From contig JABBOT010000001.1 in assembly GCA_016165875.1 (NCBI GenBank), positions 43,638,847-43,702,846 on the forward strand: DNA of 64,000 nt, written 5' to 3'. The translations under genes were made by a program, and so were the position numbers. The stretch is from Acanthopleura granulata. Lineage: Eukaryota > Mollusca > Polyplacophora > Chitonida > Chitonidae. Each line of letters begins with the position of its first letter. The stretch's first letter is position 1. The notes below the pieces were generated by a model. That model was given only the letters and a program-made list of their open reading frames with translations. It made no database searches and had not been told where the DNA came from. Below, in pieces: positions 48,594 through 63,250 of this stretch.

Positions 48594-49739
48594 TACATGT
48601 ACATCGTGTGCATGTAAGTCATGTTATTCTTGATACATGTACATGTAAATGGGATTAGTCACAGTAAATGGAAATGAAGGACTGGGAGTGAATGAGCCCT
48701 GCATGCAGAGCTCCAGCCGCATGGATACATGTATCAGGTTTTGTGTGTATAGGGTGGAGGACAGGGAGGGTGGACTCCCCCTCAGTGATGGGAGCAAGCC
48801 TGTGACAGCACCATGATTATTTAATCCTGGCTGATGTATCAGGGATGGGAAGTGAGGGTTGGCTAAGGCACAGAGGCTGTAATCTGGCTGCCATGTCTTG
48901 ACTTGATCTATCATTATGCTACAGCTGTATTATGTGCTTAGTGACCTGCAGTTAAAGTGCTGGTCATACTTTTACCTGTTGTAGCTGCTGTAAGATAGAT
49001 GTATCATGCAAGTGGAGTGATTCACTGATCAGTGTTATAAATAAATTCATGTACATGGTGCTGTGAATGAGTCAATTCAGGGGAAACGACTCTGATATGT
49101 CCTTGCAATGGTTTGCCTCCCTTGTTTGCATACATGGCACTGGTTATTGTTGTAACAAAAAAAAATGAGATTCTTGGTTTGTTTAAAGTGTTGCTGTGCT
49201 GTATTTTCTGGTGTACTGAATTTGACATGGGACAAATTTTACAATTGTTGACAAGGTCACCCACTGTACATGTACATACAGTACATGTTTTGAAGAAAAA
49301 TATGCCTAATGAGAGCAGATTGAAGTTGACTGAAACAAGATTGTCAAAAATGTAAATGTGGGTAGCGCATGGGTATTTGTGTATTGTAAATTAGTTCCAG
49401 AGAATGTATCTTTGCTCTGTCTCATTCCTTCTAAGCTGTCTGCGATAACTCTTGATAACCGTTTATAACGTTATATTCCTTTGAGTGATGTCCATGTATG
49501 TCTTGAAAGAGTGGACCCTCTTACTGTTGCATGTGCTTGATGTACCATTAAACATGCAAGTCTGGGACAAGGTGCTGTACCCAGTGGTGTCTCGACAGCT
49601 AGGCGCTAACTGTTTAGTACAGGACAAAACTGCCATCTAATTAACATAGTAGGTTTTAAATAATACAACTTAAACATTATTTTCAGGCTTACCAGTGTTG
49701 CATTTAACAATATTACAAAAATGCTGCACATGGAGGACT

Positions 49740-49825
49740 TCCACCTGGTTTTTCTGCTCTGCCTGGTTTCTTCATATTGTATAAGTGAAATTTCCTTAAC
49801 AACATTCTAATCAAATAAATGCATA
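49740..49825 (+). mobile_element. SINE 3' fragment, diverged
   Basis: CTCTGCCTGGTTTCTTCATA, then GTATAAGTGAAATTTCCTTA, then a shortened CTAATCAAATAAATG tail. Confidence 0.6.
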
Positions 49826-50052
49826 TTACCAAAATGAATTACCATTGCAGTATGTTTTATTTTTATTTTTAATCAGTAAAACTGTATAACATTAGATGAA
49901 AAATATTTTGGCATGGACATAACTGCAGATATATCCTAATTCTTCCAATTTGGGGCAGATTTTAGTAGTGCTGATGTGTAAAAGTTATATTTTTCTCACA
50001 GTTTATTATTTATTTTCTGTAAATTAAAGGTATGAATAGTTTTGTTCATTAG

Positions 50053-50172
50053 ACACTCTAACCATGTGAGCAAGGAGAAAGTGTGCATTCCTGTTACAAT
50101 TACATATATATTGGCTAAAAAATTAGACTAAATATCCCCAAAATTAGAAGAATTAGGTTACTTTGCAGAGTT
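50053..50172 (+). repeat. Dispersed ~115-bp repeat, copy B
   Basis: Counterpart of 19291-19410: CTAACCATGTGAGCAAGGAG, GCATTCCTGTTACAATTACA, CCAAAATTAGAAGAATTAGG. Confidence 0.65.
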
Positions 50173-52459
50173 GTACACAAGCATAAAATACATGTGTGTG
50201 AAGATTATGGGCATAATGTTGTGATAATATGTCAAAATACATATATTAAATAGGGTATCACAAATGTCAAAGACTGGGGTAAATCTAAGATATGAACAGT
50301 GCAGGCCAGAATATAGGATCAAGGGAAGCAACTCTCTGTGTATCAAAACTCATTATCAACACAATCTCCTCTGCGCTGAATATGCCCTCAGTTGTGCCTT
50401 ATCACAGAGTTATAAGGTTAGGATCATAAAATCTTATAAATGTAGCATGAATTCCTACAGTCATCCAACTGCCATCAAATTTGGGGGATAAATTATGGCT
50501 TTATTGCTCTTAACTAATATTAAAATCCGTAAAAAGCAGCAAGACAGCTGTTTATATTTTTATTACTACTCAAGCAACCCAGTGACAAAGGAAAGCCTCT
50601 GGAACTCAGGTTTGGTTGTAGACTCTTCCAACATGTGCACAGCATTGTCTGGTGTGCGTCTAATCATTTTATTTCCAGCATTACTCATGTATATGCTTTG
50701 CCTCTATCAAAAAACAGTACTCTGTCATTAGTTAGCCTAGATCCTTGGTTGCGTGTGGTACTGTTTGAGGAAAAGGACATTGATTTTAAAGAAATTAACA
50801 TGAAGACAAAAATACAAATACAAAAACACAAATACCATCCTTTCCAGTAGGGCTTTTTTCAGGAGGGTTAAATCTAGTTGTACCCAATAAACATATTTTT
50901 AACTGTGGCCAGAGGATAATATTTGTTATTTAGAAGAAAATCTGTATAAATGATCACTTGTTAGAACACAAATATAATATTTGAAGAAGTGTGATTTTTC
51001 TCTGTAAATTCTTCCTGTTTTCTTCTTGATTGAGACTAGCAGTTCTGTATGTGGCACAAGGAGTACTCTTGTTTGTGCAGATGGAAACTGCAAAATTTCT
51101 CAGCCCGTGCATTATTTGAGGCTGTTTATATAATAGTACAAACACTTGATTGATACATATTCTAAAACCGTCTGATATTGACTTTGCCGTGCCTGATAAA
51201 AAGAGCCTGAGCTGTTCATTTCAGCCAAAAATGAACCATTTATATCATCCTGTCAGGTGATTTTTAAGAAGACAGGATTTTTCTCCATCTTCTCATTCAC
51301 ACCTTGGTGAACGCAGTATAGAGTGGAGAAGCAACTGGGATGCCAGGCATAGAGCACTCTAGTTAGGAAAGAGAGGGGCTGTGTCAATATTTAGCCCAGT
51401 CCGTGATATTTCCACCTTACCAACACAGATTGCTAATCAATTTTCACAACAATGACAATAATCAATCAGTGTTAGCTTGCCTCAGATAGGGCATTTGCTG
51501 GTTCATGGAGTAATGTGTTATGTCTTTTTTCACGAATACACCATGTTGGCTGAACAAGGCCAATGTCAGGGCTAGCTCACTGCAGTGCTTTCATGCTACA
51601 TGTAGCTACATAAATGTTCAAAACATTTGTCATGTTAAATTCCAAACCAGTTAAAAGTTAGCTAGTTCTTTTATAATGTGTTGTTACAAAGCTGGCATAC
51701 CCCATACTTTTCAGGAGGTACTTGAGCTGTAGTAATGATATTTTGGAGGCCAACGGTGTCATTCATATTATAAGCATTAATAATAACATTACAGCTGGAT
51801 TAGCTCAGTTTAACTTCTCGAGTTTTTCCACTTCTAATAAAGGCAACAGCATTTCTGCTGGGCAGATATATGAGTACGTTGCCTTTGATGCATGATGTAG
51901 AATTTACTGTGATGCTTCGTCTGTTGAGGGATAACTTTAACGGCCACTTGAAAGTCTTTCGCACCCACTGTGTCACATGAATTAGTTTACCTGTAAATTT
52001 AAATAGTGGGCAAATTTATGTGTAACAAATACTTGTTTAAGAATTGATGTATGGACACGGATTTGTTTGCACTTTTGTATGTATTGGCTATCAAATAATG
52101 ACCACATCATAAGATTCCAACAGGTTGTAGAAAAACTGCTTTGAACAAGTGTGTCATGTGGATCTGTGTAGCTGTCACTGGGTGACACCCCATAGAGCTG
52201 TAGTAGGTGATGGTGAGCAACAACAAATCTGAAATCAGTGATATGAATTACTCAAAGACCAGCATGCTGAATGAAATCAGCCTGAGACAAAGCCCTTCTT
52301 AATGATGTGCCAAAATACACAAGATGATTGGCCATAGATTTATGTACAGTTTCAGATGTTGAAATGAGTAGTTTTTCTGAGTCTTGTTACCTAATTTGTG
52401 AAGGAAGGAACATGTACATGTATATTTAACGCCTTTGTCTTGTTCTTCTGCTTTACAAT

Positions 52460-52680
52460 TTATTGATCTGTTGGTTAGCGTGCTGTGAGTTCAAGTCCAG
52501 CTCATGCTGGCTTCCTCTCTAGCCTTATGGTTGAAGGTTCGCCAGCAACCTCTGGATGGTCCTGGGTCTCTCCCAGGCTTTGCTCCGTTTCCTCCCACCA
52601 TAAAGCTTGCTGCCATCATATTAGTGAAATAATGTTAAGTATGGCGTAAAACACCAATCAAATAACTAAATAAATAAATA
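52460..52680 (+). mobile_element. Nearly full-length tRNA-derived SINE
   Basis: A shortened head (TTGGTTAGCGTGCTGTGAGT) is followed by TTCAAGTCCAGCTCATGCTG. The body has CCTCCCACCATAAAGCTTGC and the tail CACCAATCAAATAACTAAAT. Confidence 0.88.
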
Positions 52681-55600
52681 CAACCTATTGTGTAATATAA
52701 GCATGATTTTTATCCATAGCTCCTTTGAATTACCCATTTCATTGCTGTTCAAAACCTTTGAGCATTGCTGCCAAAACAAAATGGTAATCTTACACATATT
52801 TCTGAGAGTAGAGTTAACCCAGTGTTACCAATGACTTAATCAGTTACCATCAGAGCTTTGATAGCAGATCAAGGGGAATGGGGGCGATGAGGTGATGCTG
52901 TCACTGGTAGCAGGGTTTGTGAAATCAGAACGGCTAATGGAATTTGTTGTATACATATCTGTATGCTTAGCAGCAGGCTGGTGTGTATACACATGGAGCA
53001 TGAGGTATCTGGAGCATGACAACATGGATTCTCCGTCCTTGAGGGGATTGGCATCATACCTCTGCACTCCTGAAACAATATCTGCAAGTAGGTGGTGCTC
53101 GTAACCTAATAACTCTCATGGCCTAACAAAATCAGGATGAGGGAGAATTCATGTGTACATGTATGTGTGCAAATCAGCTCACAATCTGTGATCACACACC
53201 TGCTCAGAAACCAACATCAAAGGCCTCTGTTGTTGGCATTTCGATGCACAGAAGCCTATCATCAAATTTTTACCTCATGCAAAATGTTTTAGTTTTTTAT
53301 CATTTACAAATTTACTTCCGGATGGTGCATTCCACATAGAGTAACAGTACAGTATTTTAGTGCTCTCAATTTGTATTTCTACAACACAATGCTGGTTTAT
53401 TTTATATTGGTACATGTAGTACCAAGACAGAAGACACCAAGATTGAAGGAAGATTTTTGTCCTAGGGACCTGGGGCTGAATCTGTGCTATATTCAGAAAG
53501 GGTAATCTGAAAAGTGATACTGTTTCCTGGAGCTGTTTTTGTTTTTGATCTAAGTGAGGGCATGCTTTTCAAAGTGGGTGGAAGGTTAATTCGGTCATTT
53601 TGAGTTGCACATGTAATTCCATGTTAAGAAGCAGGATTTTCCATCTCATGAACAGTCTGCCAGCATGAGAAGAATAGTAAAGGATTGGATCCTCTGTGCT
53701 CTGCTTGGCTTTCTTCACTTGTAACCCTGTCTGCTGTTGTTTAAGTGGAATATTTTGGAGCACGTATAGCATTACAATTTCATTGAAATTAATTCATATA
53801 AAATGTTGCACCTCGGTGGAAGGTAGATTTGTTTCTGCTTATTGAATTGCCACATGTGATTCCATCAGCATTCTGCTGATTCTCTTGTCATTTGTATTGA
53901 TTCTGTTCTCATACATTTTATCTGAGCAGGTTACACATTGGGTTGTACATTACACATTGTTTTCTTGCACATGTACATGTAAGCCAAGATGGTTTATCCT
54001 CTATCATTGGAGATTAGGGATAGCCAAGAGTTCATAAGCATACTTGAAAAGGGTTAGTCAGCTATCCATTCACTCAACAGTCATTGGATGGGTGAAATAG
54101 AACATTTGATACCCTGTGTTGATCACTTTTAACATGGGACAGCTACCGTTAGTAAGAAATGAAGTCTGGAAACTCTGCTCAAAGAGGTGGCCTTAAAAAT
54201 GGCTCTGTAGTCTTCCACATTTCTAGCTAAAACCCCTGCTGAGATTTATGCAGCTGTTAAAAACAAGGTCTGAAAACCTATAATGATTTGTGAAAATTCA
54301 AATTAGGAACATTTCCTTAAATTAAATAAACGCTCTCCATTAAAATTAATTTATTTGCTGGAACTTTGTACATAATGTAGTTTGAGCTGTGGTACAGGGG
54401 CTGTGAGTTGTGCCTGTTAGAGACTGTGGATCAAATTCAGATGATTTATTTACCTGGTTTTCCGTACTGGTCTGATGAATATTTCAGGGTAAGTTCGGGT
54501 GGTCATGTCAGACTAGGGACCACCACCCCTGTGAACGTGTGTGGCTGTGAACCTGCTGGTGTGTACATGTACATGTAGCATCTGGGGTCAGCTATGGCAG
54601 CTGGGTTGTTGATCGTCAGGGGCACTGTAAGGGTAATATATGTTCATGATAAAATCTGCAGGTCAGCTCTGTCCTGTTTCCCCCTTGGCGGAATGGTCTT
54701 TATGGTTGACATGTTTCCCTGGCGACCAGGAGCTTAACTTTCTAACCAATTTTTGAGCCAATTTTGAATAGTAGAATCATTGTTGTACAGAAAATATGTA
54801 ATTCCAAGAATAGTTGGTGATTGTGAAAATGACCTCGTCCATCCTCTGAGTTAAGTTCAGCAGGTTTTCTTTTTTTTTCCCTAAAACATAATAAAAGACA
54901 CAACTAAATGTAAGATAAAGACTTGGGTTAAATGATTTAGAATTAAGGTGTATTACAGTGTTATATTGTATGAACCTACATGTACAGTGTATTGTTCATA
55001 TCCCTGTGCTAAACAGCATTACCTGTACAGTGGGCCCACAGCAGATGATCTGATGAACTGAGAGCTCATAGTGAGAAGGCAATGCGTAAAAGCAGCTCAT
55101 TTTAAGTCACATGCATGTTTGTCTCAGAACTTTTTCATCACATGGCCCAAGCTGCATTAACTCTACTGTGAAAAGAGAAATAGAAAACGCTATTGATCTC
55201 TGGATATGTCTGTGAAAAAGTGATACAAGCCGCTGTAGTGCCGCAGTATTTATATTTCTACATGTGGAAGACGGTTGAAAAGTGCGCTGATTGCTGAGCC
55301 AACTTGACGGACAAAAGGCCTTGGCTTTTTCCTGTGCTGACGACGTAAAATGCCTGCTCCATTATTGAGTGGTTTTCTGGTTACGTGTATACATGTACAG
55401 GTACGATACCCTCTAAATATAGGGAAGGTGACTATTTGTACAGCCAGGCTGTGATTAATGTAAATAAGATTGCTGGTTTATAAATGCTTATGAGAATGTA
55501 TAGATAGAGTGCTGAAGGTGAATGCAGATCGGTGAGCATGTCAGTAGTGAAGCCAGGCCAGATACACAGTGTTCAGATAAAAGGGCAAGGCTGCTGCGAG

Positions 55601-58600
55601 CTTCGAGTGGCTAGCAGGCAGCTAAGGGTAGGCTAAGGCACTCTCCTGGAGTTGACATGCTCCCTGTCATTTCTGGTCACCTCAGTCATATTAACAATCT
55701 GGCAGGATATGAACACATAGATTTAATGGGCTGCTCAATTATGGACTGCCTTGTCCATCACATTCGGATATAATCACCCTTCCTCCAAATTCCAGCCTGA
55801 ATAGCCCTCGTGTGTGGAGAGCTAATGGTGAGAGCCTGAGCAATGTTTCTCTCGCTGATAATGTTTGATATACAAGAATTTCCATGACGGACAGCCCTCA
55901 CCCACTGCCATTAATTGGAACATAAGACTTGATAAGGAGGTCTGGGTACCAGCCAGAAACTATGGGAGACCCAAACTGGTGTCCATCTGCTCACGGTCCT
56001 GTGGTGAGCCGAGCTTACTTTACAGGTTTAAAGGTTACTTGGTGAATTACATCACATGAGATGGGTGTGAGGCTTTGACACATGTAGCTGGCCCTATTAG
56101 TCTGCAGGCAGCATGGACATGGGACTGAGGTGAACGCAGTTTCCATTGGCTGACATGTAGCTACATGTAACACTCAGATTGATCCTGGGTGCCGTCTGAC
56201 AGCACTGTCGCACGTGACACATTGATTGTCCAGTGTCTAATTTCTGCTGTACATGTTAGAAATATGTTGCTGCTCTTGAATGCAATATGCAAATGCCTGT
56301 ATGCCGAGTTCTCCCCTCCCCCCAGTAGTAGAGTCTAGGTTTTTAAACTTTCATGTGGCACTCCCACATCATATTGATATTGATTGATTAGTGTGATTGT
56401 TTGGACAGGCCCCCCTAAACTGTTCCAGATACACTGGCTGGACTGCAGAAACAAATCCACCACATGAACGGCCTGTTATTTATGGCCAGAAGTGATTTAA
56501 TCCCCTTGTGCCAGACTTGTTTTACTGGGCGGTGTTGTGCAGGACTTGTTTTACCGAGCAGTGTTGGGCAGTCCCTCAACTGTCCGTGCCAGAGAATGTT
56601 TGGTTCATGTGAAGGTATGACTTGTAGACCATGTGTGTGATGTGTGAAGGGCTCTTGTCCAAAGTTCGCTCTCCCAAGGGCTGAGCCAGAGTCGGACTGG
56701 CTGTACATTTGTACCTACGGCTCTCTCCTCCTCTCTCCACTGCCGCTCTCCTGGGAGTGCACACTGTGGCATTCGTCTAGTCAGGTGAACGCAGGCTATA
56801 CACTTGTCCTTGTCAACACACCAAGGGCCTCCGTTCCCGTAATCTTGGCCTTAAACTGCCACAACCACTGTGGCTGTTTGTTGTTATTTTTTTTTTTACC
56901 TGTGTTTGGGCAACTGCTTCATGGCCAACGGGTTCAACATACACTTGGAGTTACGGCTAAGAGGACTGGATTATGTTGTCTCCTACCTTAAAGGCAAAAA
57001 TGGAGATAGAAGGCTGCGATATTTTGTGCAGGTGAGATTGTTATGTGATCCCCATTGTCTTTTGATGTACTAACAGTGAACTCCAGGATTTATTCATTTT
57101 TTTTTTCACAATAAGACTTTGTTGAAATATGAAAAGTACCATATTCTTTGTGTTTCCAGTAGTGATACAGTATGGTCCATTGTTGTTGTTGTGACCATTT
57201 GTATCAATTATAACTAGATCCAGATCCAGTCAATTAGACTTTTGGGGAAATGTGGATCTCTTTTTTTCTCTGTGAAAGTCACAGGACTACCACTTTAAGG
57301 CCTGTTTTCCAGTAGTCTTTGGATGTAAACATGCGTTGATATAAATAAATGATTGAGTGATTATGGTTTAATAACCCTATGTCAGCAATATACATGTGTG
57401 TGTATTGCCACAATGGCTCACAAGAGCGTTCCTCTACATGTAAACACTGTACATACATGTATTTTGACACCAGGAATTTTCAGTATTGTGATTTGTATTG
57501 AAGTCAGTGTTTTCTCAGCAGCCTGATCCCAACATATATGTCTCATTTTGTGAAATGTTCATAGATCCAAGTATGATGTTTGTGCCCAAGTTTATGTAAG
57601 TTCATTAAATGATTCAAGTGTGAAAGCAGTGGTAGACTGCTCAGGCAGATAGATATACATGTATATACGCCTAGATTTGTATATGCATGTTGTGTGTGAC
57701 GTGCCAAAAACTCTAACGGCACTAATCGTGGCATTCTGTTATGATATTGTTAATTCAGTTATCACCAGAGAGCATATTTAATGTAGAAATGCAATTGTCT
57801 GAGGTTTAGAAGATTTTGTGATCACGGCAGCTTGTTGCCAACTGCAGCAGATGTTGCCAACTGCGATCATGTTGCTGATGACATTATGTAATATGCTTTG
57901 CATATATTAATGAGGCTCTTAACTTGTTTTCCAATAGATGTAGCTTTCATGCATTTTTTATGAGTCCTCGGAGACTCTTGGAACAAGCTTCCAGCAGCAC
58001 CAAGGGTTAAATTAGGATGTGACAGGCAGGCTCTGTTTCTTGATTATTAATGAATATGTTCTTCTACTTTCATGTGTATAGACTTATGATGGCACCAACA
58101 TAAATAGATGCATTATTACATGTACATGTATGTTGGACAGGTATCAATTCAAGTGTAATTGTAACTTTACAGTGTATGTGTATGGTGGCAGTTAATAAAT
58201 TCAAAGCCAATTGTTGATGTACCTGTGTTGTGATGTTATAGGGATGTAAAAATCAAGTTATGCTGCTGTATTAGACATCTGAGGAAGAAATAACAGAGGG
58301 ATTCATTTTCAGTAGACCCCAAAACATGTGATTTATATATGGCAGTTTTGTGTTTTATGTTAAAATGTTCATATTTTGTATAGGGTAATGTCACAGTGGT
58401 TAGTATGACTGCCTCGTGTTAAATAAGCCAGGAGTTCTGTCATGTCTGAGACTGTCAAATGATAGTTGTACAGGGTACATGTACTGTGACAAGTTGAGGC
58501 TTCCTGTTTAGGCACTTGTAGCAGTGTAAACATGACATCTTTGGCACAACTGCTAACTATTGCAGATACATGGATACTACGGCTGAAATAATATGGACAA

Positions 58601-58754
58601 GTTGAAATTAACACTAATCAAAGGCCAATGAAACTTTCCTCTGGTCAGTGGAATTAAAATTGGACCTGTTCCGACCGGCTTGGGATTTGTGAACAGTTAA
58701 TTCACTGTAAATGAAAATCCGTGTGTCTTTAAACAAACATTTATCTAAAATTGG

Positions 58755-58910
58755 TTCAAGCCCATCTCACGCTGGCGTCCTCTCCTGTCATACGTGGGAA
58801 GTTCCACCAGCATCCTGCGGATGGTTGTGAGTTTGCCCCAGGCTCTTCCTGGCTTCCTACCACCATAATGCTTTCCATCGTCATATAAGTGAAATATTCA
58901 CTTGTACGTC
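58755..58910 (+). mobile_element. SINE copy truncated at both ends
   Basis: It begins at the B-box-like GGTTCAAGCCCATCTC, continues through CAGCATCCTGCGGATGGTTG and ACCACCATAATGCTTTCCAT, and ends after GTGAAATATTCACTTGTACG without the AAAT tail. Confidence 0.75.
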
Positions 58911-59636
58911 CCAAAAAAACGGCCAGATAATTAATTCCGTATATAAGTGACAGACAATTTAAAGAAAGTGTCTTCTAAAAAGAGGCTCAAACTCAGATGA
59001 CGTATATTTGGATGAAAATAATTTACGAGACAGTTTGGTCACGCAGCACCAGTGAATATCTAGGAGGACCAATAGATTTCAAAGGAAACTAGCCCTATTG
59101 CCCAGTGATGTTTTGTTGTTAATTTCGACAAAATTTGTGAGTCTTTAAGCAGACAAACTCACTGCTTTCAAGTAAGCTTACATGTATACATGCACTTGAC
59201 CCATGAAAGCCAGGACGTATCAGATTCAAAATAAAATGGAGTGAGATTGCATGTTCATTAGGATTCCCTTTCTACAGCTACATGTATATTCATATGTGAG
59301 AATTAGATAGGTCTCCATGTCAATGTTGAAAACTGTTGGATTTCCAGGCAGTTTGCTTGTAATGTGTGCAATAGTTATGTTTGAGAACAATACGTAGATG
59401 AGGGTGTAGGCATTGATGGGGTGGAGGAGACGTGAACATTCTGAATGGAGAACTCTTGTGGGATAGAAGAACTTCTGATAATAACAAGCGTGAACTGAAA
59501 CACAGTATCACAAATGAATTGTTCAAAGCTCTTCGTATTGACTATATATTTTGGTTCATATGATGAATGCTGCTAGACTTAAAGTGAACATTATATGTAC
59601 ATGTACATGCTGGCAACCCAAGATAATATGCTGTTT

Positions 59637-59665
59637 GATTATTTTATTTTATTTTATTTTATTTG
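59637..59665 (+). repeat. (ATTTT)n microsatellite
   Basis: Five to six units of ATTTT. Confidence 0.9.
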
Positions 59666-62600
59666 GGACCTGCCCAGTGGAACTCACTTCCTGCCCCTAG
59701 GGGTTAGGTGGGTGGGGCTCAGCCTGTGCGTTTGTAGAGAGGCTAGATGTACATGTAGATGTGTTGATGTTCTGTAACATAATGTTCACAATCCATCTGC
59801 ATGGCGTATTATAGCATTATGAAGTGGATTGCAATCAAGGTGGCCTCTTTAGGATAGACCTGTAGGGAGTGGAGATTACAGGATCATGCTTCTCTTCATG
59901 TCATAATCACCTCATCCCCCTATCCATCCTTCTTCCCTCCAGTATCTTGGTCCGTTGATGTCTTTGGCAAAACCTGTCATTATGACCATGTCAAGAGTCT
60001 TCTCTACAGTAGGTTTTGTTCAGTGGCAGCACATGCAGAATCCTTGTGGGTACACATGTATTAGACCTGGGCTAGGATGCTGTGCATCAGACTGTTCACC
60101 TTCATATCAAAGTGTATATTGTTATCAAATATGCGTTCGGTAGCTGCATGTACCATCGGGTATACGGGATGAAGATGGACATCTTCCATAAAACATAGCC
60201 TATGGCACTATTTTTACTGTGGGGTACTGCCATATTGGAACTTGAATTTGTATAATACAGAGTCGAGTCAAGTGTTCAAGTCCAGTTCTGTTTAGACTGA
60301 TTTCTTGCACTCAGTAGTGCAGAGTCTCTCAGATACATGTAGTTAGTAATAACCATAGGATTTTCCTATGTTCAGCCCAATATCCCTCATCTTTGATAGC
60401 AAGTTTCGTCTAATGCTAAAATTTTTATGTACAAGAAAATTTGAGGACGGATCAAAAACTAGTGGATAAGTGTGGAGTGTTGGCTACAACTGTTTTTCCA
60501 GTTCTAGTGATTTTCTTGTTCTCACCAATTGTTACAGAAAGGTCACAGTAGAACTCTTTGAAACTCTGACCATTTTGAGCTGAAATCCTGATATATTTGG
60601 TAATGCCAATATCTCTTTGCTTACTGTACATGTCCTCATGGAACCTGAACTGTTGTGATTATGTACAGTAAAATTTACCTGCTTTTTTTCACTGAAAAAG
60701 TTTTTCCCGTCTGGAATGGTTGTTGCGCGGATGTAATTACAAGTTTGTTTCCTGTTTGATTAGGAGAACTCCATGTGGTTGTAATGGCACTACTGAGAAT
60801 TTACTGATCTTCTTCAACATGTATGTACATGTTACATCGGAGATTGAAATAGTGGCTAATCAGTAAATCAATAAAGCTTCTTGTAATGTTCCCAGAATTG
60901 ATCGCCTTTGGCATACCAATTAAAGGTAGGTTATATAAGCAGACATGGAGAATGTCGTCTTTGATCTGAAACAGCCCATGTTTTGAAGCGTACATAGCAG
61001 TGATTTCTTTCCTGGTTGAGTATAGTAGACATCTATACCAACATAATTTGCCATTGCATAATTGCAATTTTGTTTGTTTTGTTCTTGATTCTGTCAATAA
61101 GCTTAGCAGGAAAGGGTCTAGCAGGTAAGATGCTGGTTTTATTATCTACCCATCTTCACAGAAAGGCAAACCAGATGAACAGATATATTATGTAAGTTAA
61201 TGCGAGTACCCTTGTGGCCATATGTACACATGTGATGTACAACACTGCAGGTTTGAAATGAGCTTGCATAAAACGTTTACATGGGATTTAATCGTCTACA
61301 TGTACATGTGTTTCTTACAAATAATATGGAAATGCTTTTTGCAGATATCATCAGGAACAGTTGGAGTTGTTTGTCCCATGAGAAAAGGGCTGGACAAATC
61401 ACAGATTTTATCCGGATTGCAGGATGTTTCTTTTTTTTAATGGATGTCTAATTTTTCTGGGAAATTGTATAAAGTTTACGAAGTTTTAAGCAAAACTGAA
61501 GTCATACCTGGATTTTAACAAGCCTCCTCTCTTATCTCTGACTATTGAATAAAATTGAAGTAGCTGAAGAAGTGGTGCATTCAAGGTTTTAAGTACAGTA
61601 ATAATCACTCTTGTCCATTAACCGAAAACCACCTACATACGGCACAGTAGTGTGAGAAGAAGAAAGTGCCTTGCGAAGGCAGGCCAGGGACTGTGATTGG
61701 GCCAGCATACTTTACTGGTACATGTGCTTTGTACGTGGTTCCTCCTGCTTTTGCGGTGAGTGTAGTTCAAGGAGCATGATGTATGCAGAATTGTCTTCCT
61801 TTTTCAGACTTTATGTACGCATGTGGTCATAAAAGAAAATTTAGATTGAACTTGAGTGTATGCTGTGAGCATTAATGAATTTACACTGATTGGACAGATG
61901 AACTGTGTTGTTTCAGGACCCGTCAGAATGAAGGCTCCAATGCTTATAATCCGGATTGTAAGATTTGGAATCTAAATAACATGCACTGTCCACATGAAAA
62001 AGAAAAGAAAATTTAAAATAAAAAAATATATGTAAATGCAAAATTGAGAAAACCTCTTTTTGGCCATTTTGAATTCCCGACAGCTAAGAGACCTGTTTAA
62101 CTTCTGCATGCATGTGGAAAGAATATATTGATGAGAAGAGAGTTCAGATCTATCGCGTGTAAAACACTTTACATCTAGGTGGTAAATGAACATGAAGATT
62201 ATGGTCGTCAATGTCTGATTGGCATAGTGATATTTGTGCTGTGTACATGTACATGCGACAGGTAACAAAGTAACTACCATGGCACATACATGTAAGCACA
62301 TTAGTGTAATTGTAGGTCAGAAAATGTGCCCGGGCTAGGAAATCCACTGATCAGAAAGTATGCCAAGGCTCGGAGAGCAACTCATGAAAAAGTGTGTTGA
62401 GGCAGAGAAAACCTGCTCGTCAGAATGTGTGTGGCTAAATAGCAAGAAAACAGCTCACTGATGGAAATTCTACCTAAGCTTCTTGAGAAATTTGTTCCTC
62501 AAGAGCAGTGTTGTTAAAACTTGGAATTTTGCTTGCAGCTTTTACCATCGTAATACATACATGTATTATAGGTAAATACAGATTCCTCTGTTATGGATAA

Positions 62601-63017
62601 GTAAACTTGTCTATGGAATGTTTTTCATTATATGACTGATCCTTTGGTATTAAGGATAGTGCTAGATGTCTAAGCTGTCATGTGGAGAACAGGCTTTGAC
62701 TATTCCATGTCCTGTCATGGTTTGAGCTTGGCAGATCTGAGAAGTCCATGTAAGCTTTGTAGGCGCTGTGAGCCAGGTGTTCAATTATGAATGTGGTGAC
62801 CCAGATAACCTTTGTCTATCAGGTGCTCTGTAACCAGCCCACACTGTAGCCACTTCTCCATGATCTACTCACAGTTCACAAGAACATGTAACATAAACTA
62901 CTCGTTACCTCCAAGCCCTGTCACACTGACAAAGCCTAATTGTCCTCCCCACAGTATTCCATGGATCAGGTATGGATTGAATATGTACACCATAAGGTCT
63001 GAGCTTGCCACCAATTT

Positions 63018-63033
63018 CTGTTGTTTTTTTTTG

Positions 63034-63064
<31 letters not shown>

Positions 63065-63067
63065 TTT
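63018..63067 (+). repeat. (GTTTT)n microsatellite
   Basis: T-rich tract with GTTTT units and T runs, directly before a SINE copy. Confidence 0.9.
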
Positions 63068-63079
63068 GACAAATTATTT

Positions 63080-63250
63080 GCTAGTCTGGCTTCCTCTCTA
63101 GCCCTGGAAAGGTCTTCTAGTAACCAGAGGTTGGTCGTGTGATGCCCCTAGGCTCTGCCCAGTTGATCCTGCCATAATGCTGGCCGCCATCATATAAATG
63201 AAATATTCTTGTGTACGACATAAAACGCCAGTCAAATAAATAAATAAATT
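63080..63250 (+). mobile_element. SINE copy (headless)
   Basis: CTGGCTTCCTCTCTAGCCCT, then CATAATGCTGGCCGCCATCA, ATGAAATATTCTTGTGTACG, and CCAGTCAAATAAATAAATAA. Confidence 0.8.

Noticed and set aside
48155..48658. Repeat-encoded open frames on both strands
   Set aside because: They arise from the 33-bp minisatellite; frames are open on both strands at once.
56870..57073. Plus-strand stretch NIHLELRLRGLDYVVSYLKG followed by GTGCAG|GTGAGA, as a possible second liprin exon
   Set aside because: It shares nothing with the conserved second segment of liprin-alpha and has no clean acceptor with the right phase.
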